A stretch of 64,000 bases of DNA, taken from contig BDSI01000054.1 in NCBI GenBank assembly GCA_003117195.1, positions 372,001 to 436,000 on the forward strand. Direction: 5' to 3'. Positions 26,001 through 36,700 of this stretch are shown here, one piece after another. The translations under genes were made by a program, and so were the position numbers. Every line of letters starts with the position of its first letter. Position 1 is the first letter of the stretch. The DNA is from Eudorina sp. 2006-703-Eu-15. Taxonomy: Eukaryota > Chlorophyta > Chlorophyceae > Chlamydomonadales > Volvocaceae. The notes under the pieces were generated by a model. That model was not told the DNA's origin, ran no database searches, and saw only the letters and a program-made list of their open reading frames with translations.

Positions 26001-28086
26001 ATGCGCGCGCCAGCGAGTGCTGAACAGAAGGCGTGTTTATGGAGTTGTGTATGTGCAGCCGTGCGGTTTGGCAGTGTCAGCGCTCGACGTGAACGAGGGT
26101 GTGGGTGTAAGGGGGGCATGGACAGCAAGTGGAGGGAAACGGAGGGGATGAGATGGAAGGGCGCGTGAGGGGAAATGGGGGGTTAGCATGATGGATGGTC
26201 GTGCCTGGGGTGGAGCTCCAGGGTTTGACTGTCCTGGATCCTCTCGGCGTCCTCCCCAGCCGTCCACAATACCCACTGTCGCCGCTGCTGCTGTTCCGGT
26301 GCGGTGCTGCTGTCACGGGTGGTCCTGAGCGCAGGTGGCGGGAGCCGTCATGCGGCCCTTCCTGGAGGCCCTGGCGTACATGCACTCCAGGGGGGTGTGC
26401 CACCGGGACATCAAGGTGCGGAACCGCAGCTGCAGCAGCAGCACCACCACCACCACCACCACCACCAAGACTGTGTGTTCATGTTATCTTTGTATGCCTC
26501 ACTGCGGTACCTACGTGCAGCACTGCCAGCCTCCGCACTACGGTACGAGGTTTCCCAGTTGCGAAGGGTGGCTACGCATGCGATGATGCGTGGCTACCCA
26601 CGCATCTCATCTCACCCGGCAGCCGGCCGTGATTCACCTCGGCCGCTGGCCCCCTGCCTCCCTGCCCTGGCGTCCTCCCTCCTGCATGTCGAAAATCGTC
26701 CTATAATCCTGCACCGTGTTCCAATCGGACCGTTGCTCTGGCAGCATCGCACCTTCAAATTGAATTCCAATTTTGTACACCCTCCCTCCTGACCCCGACC
26801 CGGACCCGACCCGACCCGACCCGACCTCACCTCACCTCAGCCTGAGAACATCCTGTTCACGGGCAGCTGGCGGCTGCTGGTGGCGGACTTTGGAGTGTCC
26901 ATCGACCTCAGCCGGGAGCGGGCCGTCACGCGGGCCGGCACCGAGGGCTACATGGCGCCCGAGGTGGAGCGCTGCCCGCTGAAGAACAGCCCCCAGGACA
27001 ACAAGGACGATCCCAGATACGCGTACTCGGCGGCAGTGGTGAGCGAAGGGAAGGGGGGGACAAGGAGAGGCCGGACAGGGTAGGGTGGAGTTCACGTTTT
27101 GGCCCGTTGCAAGGCATGCACGCTATGTGCAACAGGGGCCTCAAGAGTTGAAGGAGATACGTCCCTGCCAGCTCGTACGGCACCTTGCCGTACGGTACCT
27201 TCCTGGAGCTGCACGTGTGTCAATGACCCGCGGATCTTTGGTGGGCTGGACACCATGCGGCAGCCAGTGACGCGCGAGACTGCGCTCCTCGTGATTCCCA
27301 GAGCTGCCTCCTGGATCGCCCGCAGGCCGTCCCGATGGGCTTTCCACGGTGTCGCTTCGGTTCTCAGCTCGCATGTCCGTTTGGGGGTGCGTCCATCCCC
27401 TCTGGGCTCGCCTTTCGTTTACCACAACGATGTCCGATCCCCTCCCTGCCTCCTTTACTGCCTCTCTACACGCCTCCCTTCCTGGATGGCGGCAATGCAC
27501 CGCGGGTCATGCCCCACAGGATATCTGGGCCGTGGGCGTTCTGGCCTACGAGCTCATGGTCGGGTTCCCCCCAGTGGTGAGGTCGGAGCCAACAGCCTCC
27601 GCCTCCGCCGCCTCCCCTGACGGCACGTCGACCCTCAGCGGCTTCGTGAAGAGCCAGATGACGGCCGCCGCGCTCCACTTCCCCGCCTCCGTGCCGTCCG
27701 CCGCCCGGTCCTTCATCTTGGACGCGCTGGTGGCGGACCCCCTGGAGCGACCCACCGCCGCGCAGCTGCTACAACATCCCTGGCTGCAGCGGCCGCCGGC
27801 GGCTGTAGCGGTCGCAGGCGCCGCTGCTTTGCCTGCAACAGCCACGGGACCCGTCGCGGTGCCGTACACCGCGGGTTCACCTGCGGCGGCGCCGGCGGCA
27901 ACGTCGGGAGCGGTCCCGGCCGCTTTGCAGCGCTTGATCGACGTGCAGTCGATTGCGGCCAGCGCGCCGGCCTCGGCGCCCAATGCTGTCACAGATGGCG
28001 TTGTGGCGGCTTCACCGCCGCCGGGGCAGTGGCCGCTGGCTAGAGTGAGCCTGTCTGCAAGCCCCGTGCTCTGCACCCCCGCATGA
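23034..28086 (+). CDS. Aurora-like Ser/Thr protein kinase B (downstream tandem copy)
   Basis: Eight exons (23034-23819, 24256-24294, 24913-24953, 25079-25151, 25643-25741, 26335-26415, 26841-27038, 27520-28086) encode 627 residues. Exons 2-7 have exactly the same lengths and phases as in kinase A (39, 41, 73, 99, 81, 198 nt). The N-terminal ~230 residues are low complexity and differ from kinase A except for the lead-in KLLAVSPALP...AMRRAVWTLEDY. Key residues: LPVALK Lys275, CHRDIKPEN Asp371, ADFGVS Asp389, GTEGYMAPE 412-414, DIWAVGVLAYELMVGFPP. The glycine loop is FKGGSSAVY, less degraded than in kinase A. The C-terminal tail after HPWLQ is longer and Ala-rich. A GTGAGC at 28045 could be a donor for an alternative last exon. 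The cellular role is not known. Confidence 0.92.
24194..24237 (+). repeat. Micro-element family B, copy in kinase B intron 1
   Basis: A 14-bp direct repeat (CCCATGCCATGTGT at 24194-24207 and 24224-24237) encloses the 16-nt core TTAGAGAAGAGACCCG. It looks like a very short insertion with a target duplication, or a duplicated unit. Confidence 0.7.
26735..26783 (+). repeat. Intronic repeat family A, copy 3
   Basis: GCTCTGGCAGCATCGCA followed by TTCAAATTGAATTCCAATTT, then a pyrimidine-rich stretch. It is in intron 6 of kinase B, sense to the gene, about 60 nt before the acceptor. Confidence 0.6.
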
Positions 28087-28796
28087 GATTCGGTGGCGTG
28101 CGGGTGTGTGCATGCAGGGTGCGGTTGCGGGAGTTGGGGCCTGACTCTGGGTTGCGGCGTGGACGGGGGGCTACCCGCACCGCCGGCGGCCGAGAGGTGC
28201 ACACGTCGGCGGGGTGCAGGCAGGAAGCCCGGACGGCGATGCGGGCCTCACCCGTGACGTCCGATGTGGTGGGCAAGGGTTCAGGCTGCCCCGTGCAGTC
28301 GGTCCGGCCGATTGGCGGCCACGGTTGCGACACATCATTTTGGGGCCAACCCGTGCCCGTTACGACACTCGGCGCCGCCGCGCTGGTGCGTCAGGTGCGT
28401 TGCGGGTTTGTGGAGCTGTGGACCCACCGACCGACGGGACCCATCTGGTCCTCCGCGCCTGATGATGAAGCCGCGCCGTGACGTCGCACGGCTGCCGTGA
28501 CTTGGGGGCCGGCGCGGGCGGCTGGAACACGGCGCTGTTACTTCTGCTGCTGTTGCTGCGGTGGCGGCGGCGGCTGTTTAGGAGCCATTTCTTCATTGGA
28601 AGAGTGAGAAGTAATAGAGAACACGACATACCTGTTAACGTTGGGGGGCAAGAGGTGGGGAACACCAGTGTGTTTTTGGGGTTTCGTGGCCGGAGCGCGC
28701 CCGATGCGGATTGCGCAGGGGTGCTTTCAAGGACACGGTTGACAGTTGACGGGGTCCGAGGAGCGACGGTTCTCCTGCCCATCGGATTAGTATCTC

Positions 28797-28801
28797 TGTA
28801 A
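28797..28801 (+). terminator. TGTAA polyadenylation signal of kinase B
   Basis: First TGTAA downstream of kinase B, about 710 bp after the stop, a normal 3' UTR length for volvocine genes. Confidence 0.55.
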
Positions 28802-31800
28802 TCTCTGGCAGGTTTCACGAGGAGCGATTGTGGATATGCAAGAGCGAGGATTGTGATGAGGGATGGTGGAAGGTGATGCGGTCAAGCACGGTTTCGTATG
28901 GTGGTAGTATGGAGAGTAGGAGAGAATATCATGTGGTAGTATGGAACGGTTTGGGGAACACATTCACATAATTCACAACATCGGTCTTGGTGGTGGTGGT
29001 GGTGGTGGCACAAGGATCATCATGCAGGCGGCCGTTGGAGGTTCGGATTGTGCTCCGGAACCAGGCTGACAAATTCACCAGTACGGCATGACCGCCATTG
29101 TGTTCCATTTCTTCACATCGCGCGCGGCGCCTGCCGGGCCCAACGCGCCCCACTGGGCTATGTCGACACTGCAGCGGCGCTCTCCCTCATCGCGGGGTCG
29201 CGTGGGGCGCGAGGCGGCCGCACAGTCAAGGTGGTGACGTGTGTCGTTAACCCCGCACGTGGGTTGCGTTGTTATACGGAAAGGTGCGTTGTTGTTGTAC
29301 GGGCTGCAGGGGGCTGCGGCGGGCTGCATATGTAGTACATATGTGCCATGGGTCTCAATAATGCGGCGGGACCGGATCCGCCCGCAGGACGGCAGGACCG
29401 TCCCCAAGGCCAGCACGAGGGCTTGTGCGCATGGACAGTGAATGGATCCAATGACCCGTGGGTCAATTCACCGGTTGGATGGATGGGCGGGTTGTGGTTT
29501 TCGCAGGTTGGCCGATTGATCGTGGGCGTCGTCCTGGGGCTTTGGAGGCGGTGGTCAGCCCGCGAGGGGTTGTGATGTCCTGCAGTGTACGAGAAGCTGG
29601 TGGCAGCTCCCCGGGGCCTCCCTGGAGTTGTTCGAGTCCCGTGGAGCTGACCCGACGAGGGCTGTTGTGGCCTGTGGGGTGGGTGTGGGCACGGCGCTGC
29701 CCGGGAGCGGGAGCGTGACGTGGCGTACGGCGAAGCAGGCGTTACGCCGTGGGATAGGGTGTGTTGTCAAAGCCTGAGCGGTGTGCTTAAGTGAAGGGAG
29801 AATTGAACCTGTATGTGAATGTGTGTATGAGAGCAAAGTAACTCGTGTGTGTGAACTAGAGAACTGAGCCGTGAGATGAGACACCGGTGTGTGCACGCGC
29901 TTGGTCTTCAGCTGTTGGTTGATGATGCGATGACATCTTTCAAATGTGCTGCGATGTGCGGAGATCTCGATCCTTGTGATTTCCTTGGCCCTGCCCTGCC
30001 TTGCCATGACCGGGGATGCAGTGGTGGGCGCGCTGTGACGTCGCGGGCCACTCTGATCTGATCTGTTGTGGGTGCCACTGCTGGTGGTGGGGGTGGTGAC
30101 GCGGGCCGCTCTGCACCGATGGAAAGTGGAATCCCATCTGTTGCGGGTGCCACTGCTGGTGGTGGGGGTGGTTATCGTGCCGGCGTCGGCTGCTGCAACA
30201 GGTTGTGCGCGTGGCCAGTGAGATGGGGACATCGCGCGGGCGGCGGAGGCCTGGCGACATGGATCGTGTCGTGCAAGAGGTTGGTGTGCTGTCGGCGAAG
30301 CGCAGTGTGATGTAGGAAAGGTGGCAGTATCAGGTCGCATGGAAAACGTTGTGTCGGTCACCTTGGCCGCATGATGGGGACGTTATGTCAGCCACGTTGG
30401 CGGGACGGGTTACAGACCTGAGTGAGGGGGTTCAGACCTGAGTGAGTACAGACCTGAGGGAGGTTGCAAACACTCATGGGTCCGTCTGGAGAGGGCAGCC
30501 CACAGAGCGGTAGTTCCTTTTATTGACTGGCACCGGCCGTGTGCCAGCTGTTGGTGGCGGTGGAAGCGGAGCTGCAGCGGCCCCCCATACCGCTTTGATA
30601 TTTGGCCGATCGGCGTTTGAGGGGATTCATTACGCGATGCGGCGGACGGCGCTGTGTGTTTCATCAGATTTTGGTCGCGGCCGGGGTGAGGGTCCACTTC
30701 GTGAGGCCGCGGGGATGGACCGGGGGCCGCAGCGAGCACTGCGTGTCTTAATATCTAAGAGCAGGCGGGGAGTCGGCCCTGCGGCAAGAGCGGGGGGACA
30801 GTCGGCCTGCGATGAGGGTGAGCGGAGAAAGCCTCCGGGAAGACTCCGGGAAGCTGGTTGTATTGTGATGGAGGGAGTGAGTCGGGGTTTGAGAGGGACA
30901 TCATGTGAAAGCAGGCAGTCCCGGCATTGATGCGGACGGGACGGGATACACTTGCGAGCAGGACGACGCACGCGGCCTAAATGCGCCTCAGCGGGCGCCG
31001 CAGGGACCGATTTTCGCCTCCCGATACTGTCCGTGCTGATTATTGCTTTTGCAGGCAGGGAGAGCGGCGTGGACAGTGAATGCGATGCGGGGCGGAGCGG
31101 GATGCGCCCTCGGAAGGTTGCTCGTCAGTGGTTACTGTTTTCAGCACTGCAATTCAAACGACTTCTAGAGGTCTGAGAGCGGGTGAGTGAGGCATGAGAT
31201 GATGGCGCGATGGCTGGAGTTGAGATGGCGAGGTTTGGGATATGAGACGCTGAGGTGTGCGACTCTGAGCGCCTTACAGTTCTCCGATTGCTGACCACAT
31301 TTCGACCAGCCTTTGGTGCCGTGCCATCCATGTCGTTGCGCGGTTGACGTCTCCAGCTTCGAGTGTGCTGTTGCAATGGTCACTACGACACTGCCGTATT
31401 TTCCACCTTGCCGTACCGTGCCATGTCATCCAGCGATTGCAGTATCATTCCTCTGCATGAGGCCGCGACATCCCGGCCGGCAAGTGGCGACGACTCATTA
31501 GTAGATCCTTTATCATCCATTGGTGGTCACTGTACAACACCGTACACATCACCGTCCTCGGCTCTGGGGATGCGGGCAGACTGTGTTGGTATCTTTATGA
31601 AGCACGGCCTCGCGCTGCCCCTTCCTGTCCTAGCACATTGTTCTTGGCGTTGCCTTACGGCGCTTCGCAGTCACCACAGCACCGGGCTGCCGCATCTCGG
31701 CTGACGATCGGGGCTGACGCATGTTCGAATGCCCCCCCGCGCGGTCTTCTCGAGGTGTGGTGGAGAGACCGCGGCGCTGCGTACGCGCAATTGATCTGTT

Positions 31801-33738
31801 TGTGGCGGCGAGACGGCAGTGTATGTATGGCCAGAGGGGGCCCGGCGGAAAGTGATCAGACTGAGTGGGTCCGCCTCCGGAGGATGGCAGGGGTCGTCAC
31901 GCCGTGGGTTTCCGCAAAAGCCCCGTAGAGCCACATTCGTTTACGGGCCCGGCTTTTGCATGCGCTTGAATGCGCGTGTGACTGGCCGTGAGGATGACGT
32001 TCATGATGGTTCATTATGCGCGCACCCATATGGGCAGCAGCCCCGGGCCTTCGAGCGAGACTTACCGTGATTGCTTGGGTCCGGTATGTGAGCATGTGGC
32101 TCGCGCGCGCGGTGTTCGAAAGATCACTACCGGTAGCAAACCTATGGCCGGCCGGTGCGGCGCAGGCGGGGCCGCGGACATGTGGTTGCCGTTCGTGTGT
32201 TCGTGTATTTGTTTGGCGGGCGCGGCTGCCTGTCGCCGTTGTATGCCGCATCAGCATTCGGGGTCGCATTCGGCCAAACGGGATGGGACCGGTAGGGTGT
32301 TAAGGTAAATGGGTATGTGCCACAGCTGAAGCTTTGTCGAGTGGCGGGACAGCGCCATCGTCCTCACGGAGCGGGCCTCTCCCCCCGCGGCTCCGAAGAC
32401 GCGCACCTGGGCACCGAGTTACTGCGGGGCGGGTCCACTGCTACGGCGGCAGGCTGCTGCCCCCGGCAGTCTGCCAGATGTGTTTACCCAGGGCTGCAGG
32501 ATGCTGCTGCTGAGGTGCATGGGTGTTGCTGTTACGTACAATCGTACATATGCCGGTGGTTGGCTTGTTGTGATCATGGTTGTGCTGCTGTTGCATTGGC
32601 CGTATGCGATGTAGGGTATCCCTTCGTGTAGTCGACGTGACCGCACACCGTCTTTTGCAGCAGCTTTGCGTCTCCGTCTCCGTCTCGCCCCGCAATGAGT
32701 GAGGAGAGCGGCCGCACTGCCGCGACCCGGGTTTTCGGACCCACTTCACAGACGCGCAGCCGCCAGCCACACCACAGCGGGCGGCTACCTGGCCCCACTG
32801 TCCCACTGCCCCACTCGGGGGCGAAGGTGGGGCGCGGTGGGTGCTGGGCTGCTGGTAGCCCACCCTGCCTCCGACTGAGACCGGTCCCCCACACCCGTCC
32901 ACACACACCCAACACGTCGATTACCGTAGTCAGCGACCTGTGGTGGAACCAAGCCCACAGTCCGATCAGTGCGATGTCATCCTGCACCGATCGAGCTCCC
33001 ATCGGGCAGCAATCCCATCCCCCACACACCGCGTCACAAGCCCAAGACCAGAGCCCAGTCATCGCCGTGTCACCGTCACAGCCCCACAGCGCCCACACCA
33101 CGGCAAGGAAACGAGACCGCCGAGGGCCGGAGCCGTCCCCACCACATCGGCACATTATCGCACGTCCGCACCGTCACCACACCGCATACGTCGTTCCCTC
33201 CTTTCGCATCATCATCGTCGTCGTCGTCGTCGTTCTTGTGACTGTCCTCGGAAGCGGCAGAGCGCGCAAACCACTCTCAAGGGGGACGAGAGGTGAGGGA
33301 GGGTGGGGCCCAAAGCAAATCCTCCCGGTCCCCGCCCCCATAAAGGGCCTGGCGCGCCGCCTCCTGGGGCGGCGTCCTGGCCCCCCCGCCCCGCACGCAC
33401 GCACGCCCGCGCAGTCAGCCCAGGGCTCCCACGACTCGACGAGCTGCAATCCCCGCGAGGCCCACCCACCCACCCACTGCCTGCCTGCCTGCCAGGCCCA
33501 CTTCCGCCGTCACCACCACCGCCCCTTCATCTCCCCCGGTTGCTGTGTCCCCATGGAGGCAGCCCCCGTCCCCTACCTCCTCGCACCCGGGCCACCCCGC
33601 CCCCCTCCTCTTCCCTCCCACCCTCCGCGACCCCTCCGCCCCACTTTGCAACCGACCCGCCCGCCCCTCCTGGCAGTTATCACGCCAACAACCGACAGGC
33701 CCTCCCGGGGCCCCTGCCGGACTGAGCAGTTCAGGACG
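28802..33738. other. 5-kb region with no supported gene
   Basis: Contains GTGGTG runs (28988-29008) and scattered short open frames. One stretch at 29586-29650 follows a CAG acceptor and reads as a plausible last exon (VYEKLVAAPRGLPGVV... stop), but no upstream exon with matching phase was found. The long plus-strand open frame from about 32700 into 34160 is the complement of the 3' end of IC140 and is not a gene. Confidence 0.45.
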
Positions 33739-33743
33739 TTACA
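33739..33743 (-). terminator. TGTAA polyadenylation signal of IC140
   Basis: TTACA on the plus strand is TGTAA on the gene strand, only 46 bp after the IC140 stop; this would give an unusually short 3' UTR. Confidence 0.45.
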
Positions 33744-33788
33744 GGGCGGTACAGGGAGGACACCTCCAATGGGGGTCCATCCCGGTCC

Positions 33789-36700
33789 TCAGATCGGCGC
33801 CCCGCCGTTGGCCTCCGGCGGCAGCAGCCCTAGCTGCGCCTTGAAGCGGGCCTCCAGCTTGAGGTACTCCTGCTCCGCCTTCTCGTCGACCTCCGCGGGG
33901 TGCTGCCCCCTCTTGTCCTTGCGGTCCGAGGTGGAGGGCGGCAGGCCGGCGGCGGCGGCCGCGGCCGCGTCCTTGGCGGCCGCCTCGCGCGCCGCCGCCT
34001 CCGCCAGCGCCGCCGCCTCGGCCTCCTTCTTACGCTCCTGCGGGCGGCGGGGGTGCGGTGCGTCGCGGAGAGGGGAGGGGGGAAGACGTCCGATGCTCAG
34101 TACCGTACCGTACGGCAGGGCGGGCGCGGGGCAAGGGGGGAGGGAGAGGGGGAGTTACGAGTAACACAACCCCGGCTATGGCTGGCCTGCGGGGTCAACT
34201 AACTGCACTCTCCCCGACCCACCGCCCCCCTCAATCGGCCACAGGTTCAGTGCGCGACGGTGCGCCCCCACTTGAGCCCCAACGATGGCCCCACGCCGCG
34301 CCGCGCCGCGCCGCGGCCCCCCCGCCTTCTGCCCGCCGAACCTGCACACCGCCACTTGCCCTCAACCCCGGCGGGCCCTGAAACCCCGCCCTCCGCGAGG
34401 GGTCTGTCTTCACATCCCGTAACCCCCCGCCCTCCCCCCCCGCCCTCACCTCGGCCTCCTTCCGTGCGGCCACCCTCGCCGGCTGCCGCGCGCCCACATC
34501 CGCGAGCCGCAGCTGCTGTCGCTCCAGCCAGGTGCCCATCAGCTTCTTCTCGTTGTGGACGGGCCGCCGCAGGTTGCGAGGGAGCTCCATGATGCGGAGC
34601 ACTCCTTGGGGGGGGCGCGGGGGGCGGGGCGGGGCGGGGCGGAGAGTTGGCCAAACCCAGAAGGGAAGCCGTACACACCCAGCGCGGGCCAGGGGGACAG
34701 GCGGCCCAAGGTTTGAGGGAAGGGTCGGGGTACGGCGACATGACTAACGGAAGCCGTATGATGGCTGAGTCACCGGCATAGGACGGACCGCTGCAGTCCG
34801 AAAGACACAACGGGGGGGGCGGGGGCGGGGGAAAGAACCCTAGCGACACCACCCGCAACACCACCCCGCAGCGCCCCGCGCCGGAGGCCTCCCTCCCCTC
34901 CCCTCCCCTCCCCTCCCCTCGCCTCCCCTCGCCGCGCCGCGTCACCCACCCGTGGCGTCTCCGACTGCCAGCAGCTGCTGCGCCGCCTGCTGCGCCGCCG
35001 AGGCCGCCGAGGGCATGGGGTTGAAGGCCAGCGACATGATGGGGGTGGCCGCCAGGGTGACGCGGATGGAGGGTTCGTGGGAGCGGTCCAGCAGGTCCCA
35101 CACCTCCAGGCTACCCGACTGGTCCGCCAGGTACAGCACCGCGGGGCGGGTGGGGCTCCAGCAGGCTGGGGGGCAGGGGGAGGGGGGGAGGGGGGGAGGG
35201 GGGAGGGGGGAGGGGGGAGGGGGGAGGGGGGGGGACACGTGGAGGGGAGGCGGGGGGGCGCGGGAAATGTGGTCGGTACCGGGCAGACCGGTGAGCGAGC
35301 AAGGATGAGATTGAGAGAGGATGGCAGCTTAGGGTGTTAAGGAGAGTCGGGGTGGGTGGGGGGTTGCGCTGCGCTCCAGGCGACCCCTTCTCCTCCGGCC
35401 CGTCCCCTCCCCACCTACCCATCCCCTGCCCTGCCGGCCTCCCTGCCTCCCTCCCTGCCGTCCTTCCTACCCGCAGTGTAGTAGTCCTGCGCGTATCCCG
35501 ACTGGAACAGCTGGGTGGACGCGCCCTCCTGCCACAGCTGCCACTGCCAGTCGCCACAGGTGAGCACGATGTCCTCGAAGAAGGGGGACCGCTCCAGCGC
35601 TATCACAGGACCCACGTGGGCCTTATGGGGGGTGGGGGAGAATGGGGGGTGGGGGAGGATGGGGGGTGGGGGAGGATGGGGGGAAGGACGCGGGTCAGGG
35701 GGGAACGGGAGGAGGGTACGGGGGAGGGGAGGGGAGGCGAACAGCGCATCGGTAGGGAGCAAAACGGGGAGGGGGGAGGGGGGTTGTTAGCAACAACCCG
35801 TAACCACCTCCCATAACCGCCACAACCCAGCACGGATACTGTCGTTGCCCCAGCCAACACCCAAGACCCAACCTGCTTCAGCGACTCCGCCCCAACCCAA
35901 CAAACCCCACCGCCACCCCCTCCTCCTGAAGTTCAGCTACGACAGCGGAGAACCGCCCCAAAACTCCTTGACGCTCCCTTCCCGACACCCACACACCCAC
36001 ACACCTGCAGGCAGCTCTTGGCGTAGTCCGGGTTCTCCTCCCCCTCGGGCTTTATGAAGTCGGCGTACACGAGCTCGCCGTCGAAGGAGCCCGCGAAGAA
36101 CATGCCCTGCTCCAACCGCCGGAAGTCGAAGGCCAACCGGGTGCCGCCCAGGTCCATACCTGGAAGGGGGGGGGTGAGGGTGAGGGGTGAGGGTGAGGGA
36201 CGGTGAGGAGGAGGAGCGGTGAGGGGGGCCCGAGGTAGGCGGTGAGGGGCTCTAGCAGTGAGTGACAGCCGGGCAGATGGTGAGCGGGAGGAGCAACGGT
36301 GGTGGCGGTGGCGACGGGGGGGGGGTCGATGCTCCTCAGCAGCTTGCGGGCTGCAGTACGTGCGGAGGGGTAGCCTGCGCATGTCTCTAGACTGGTTCGG
36401 CTCGAAGGGGGGTGGGGAATGAACGGGTCCTGCGCAGGGTCAGGCCCTCTCCCGGCGGGGTTCCCTTCCCTCCCTCCTCTTTGACCTGAAGACAGCGAAG
36501 CCCCTCCCGCCCTCCCCTGCCCTGCCCTGCGCAGCCCTCCCTCCCCTGCCCTCACCGATGAGGCTGATGAGGTGCACGCTGTGTATGGGCTTCCACACCA
36601 GGTCCAGCAGGTCGTCCGCCTTCTTGCCCTTCTTCAACAGCTTCTCCACGCGCACGTCCCAGAACAACACCTGGCGGCGAGTGGGAGGGAAGGGGGAGGG

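Noticed and set aside
32695..34164. 489-codon plus-strand open frame
   Set aside because: Its second half is antisense to the last exon and introns of IC140; the rest is Pro/His/Arg low-complexity translation of C-rich DNA.
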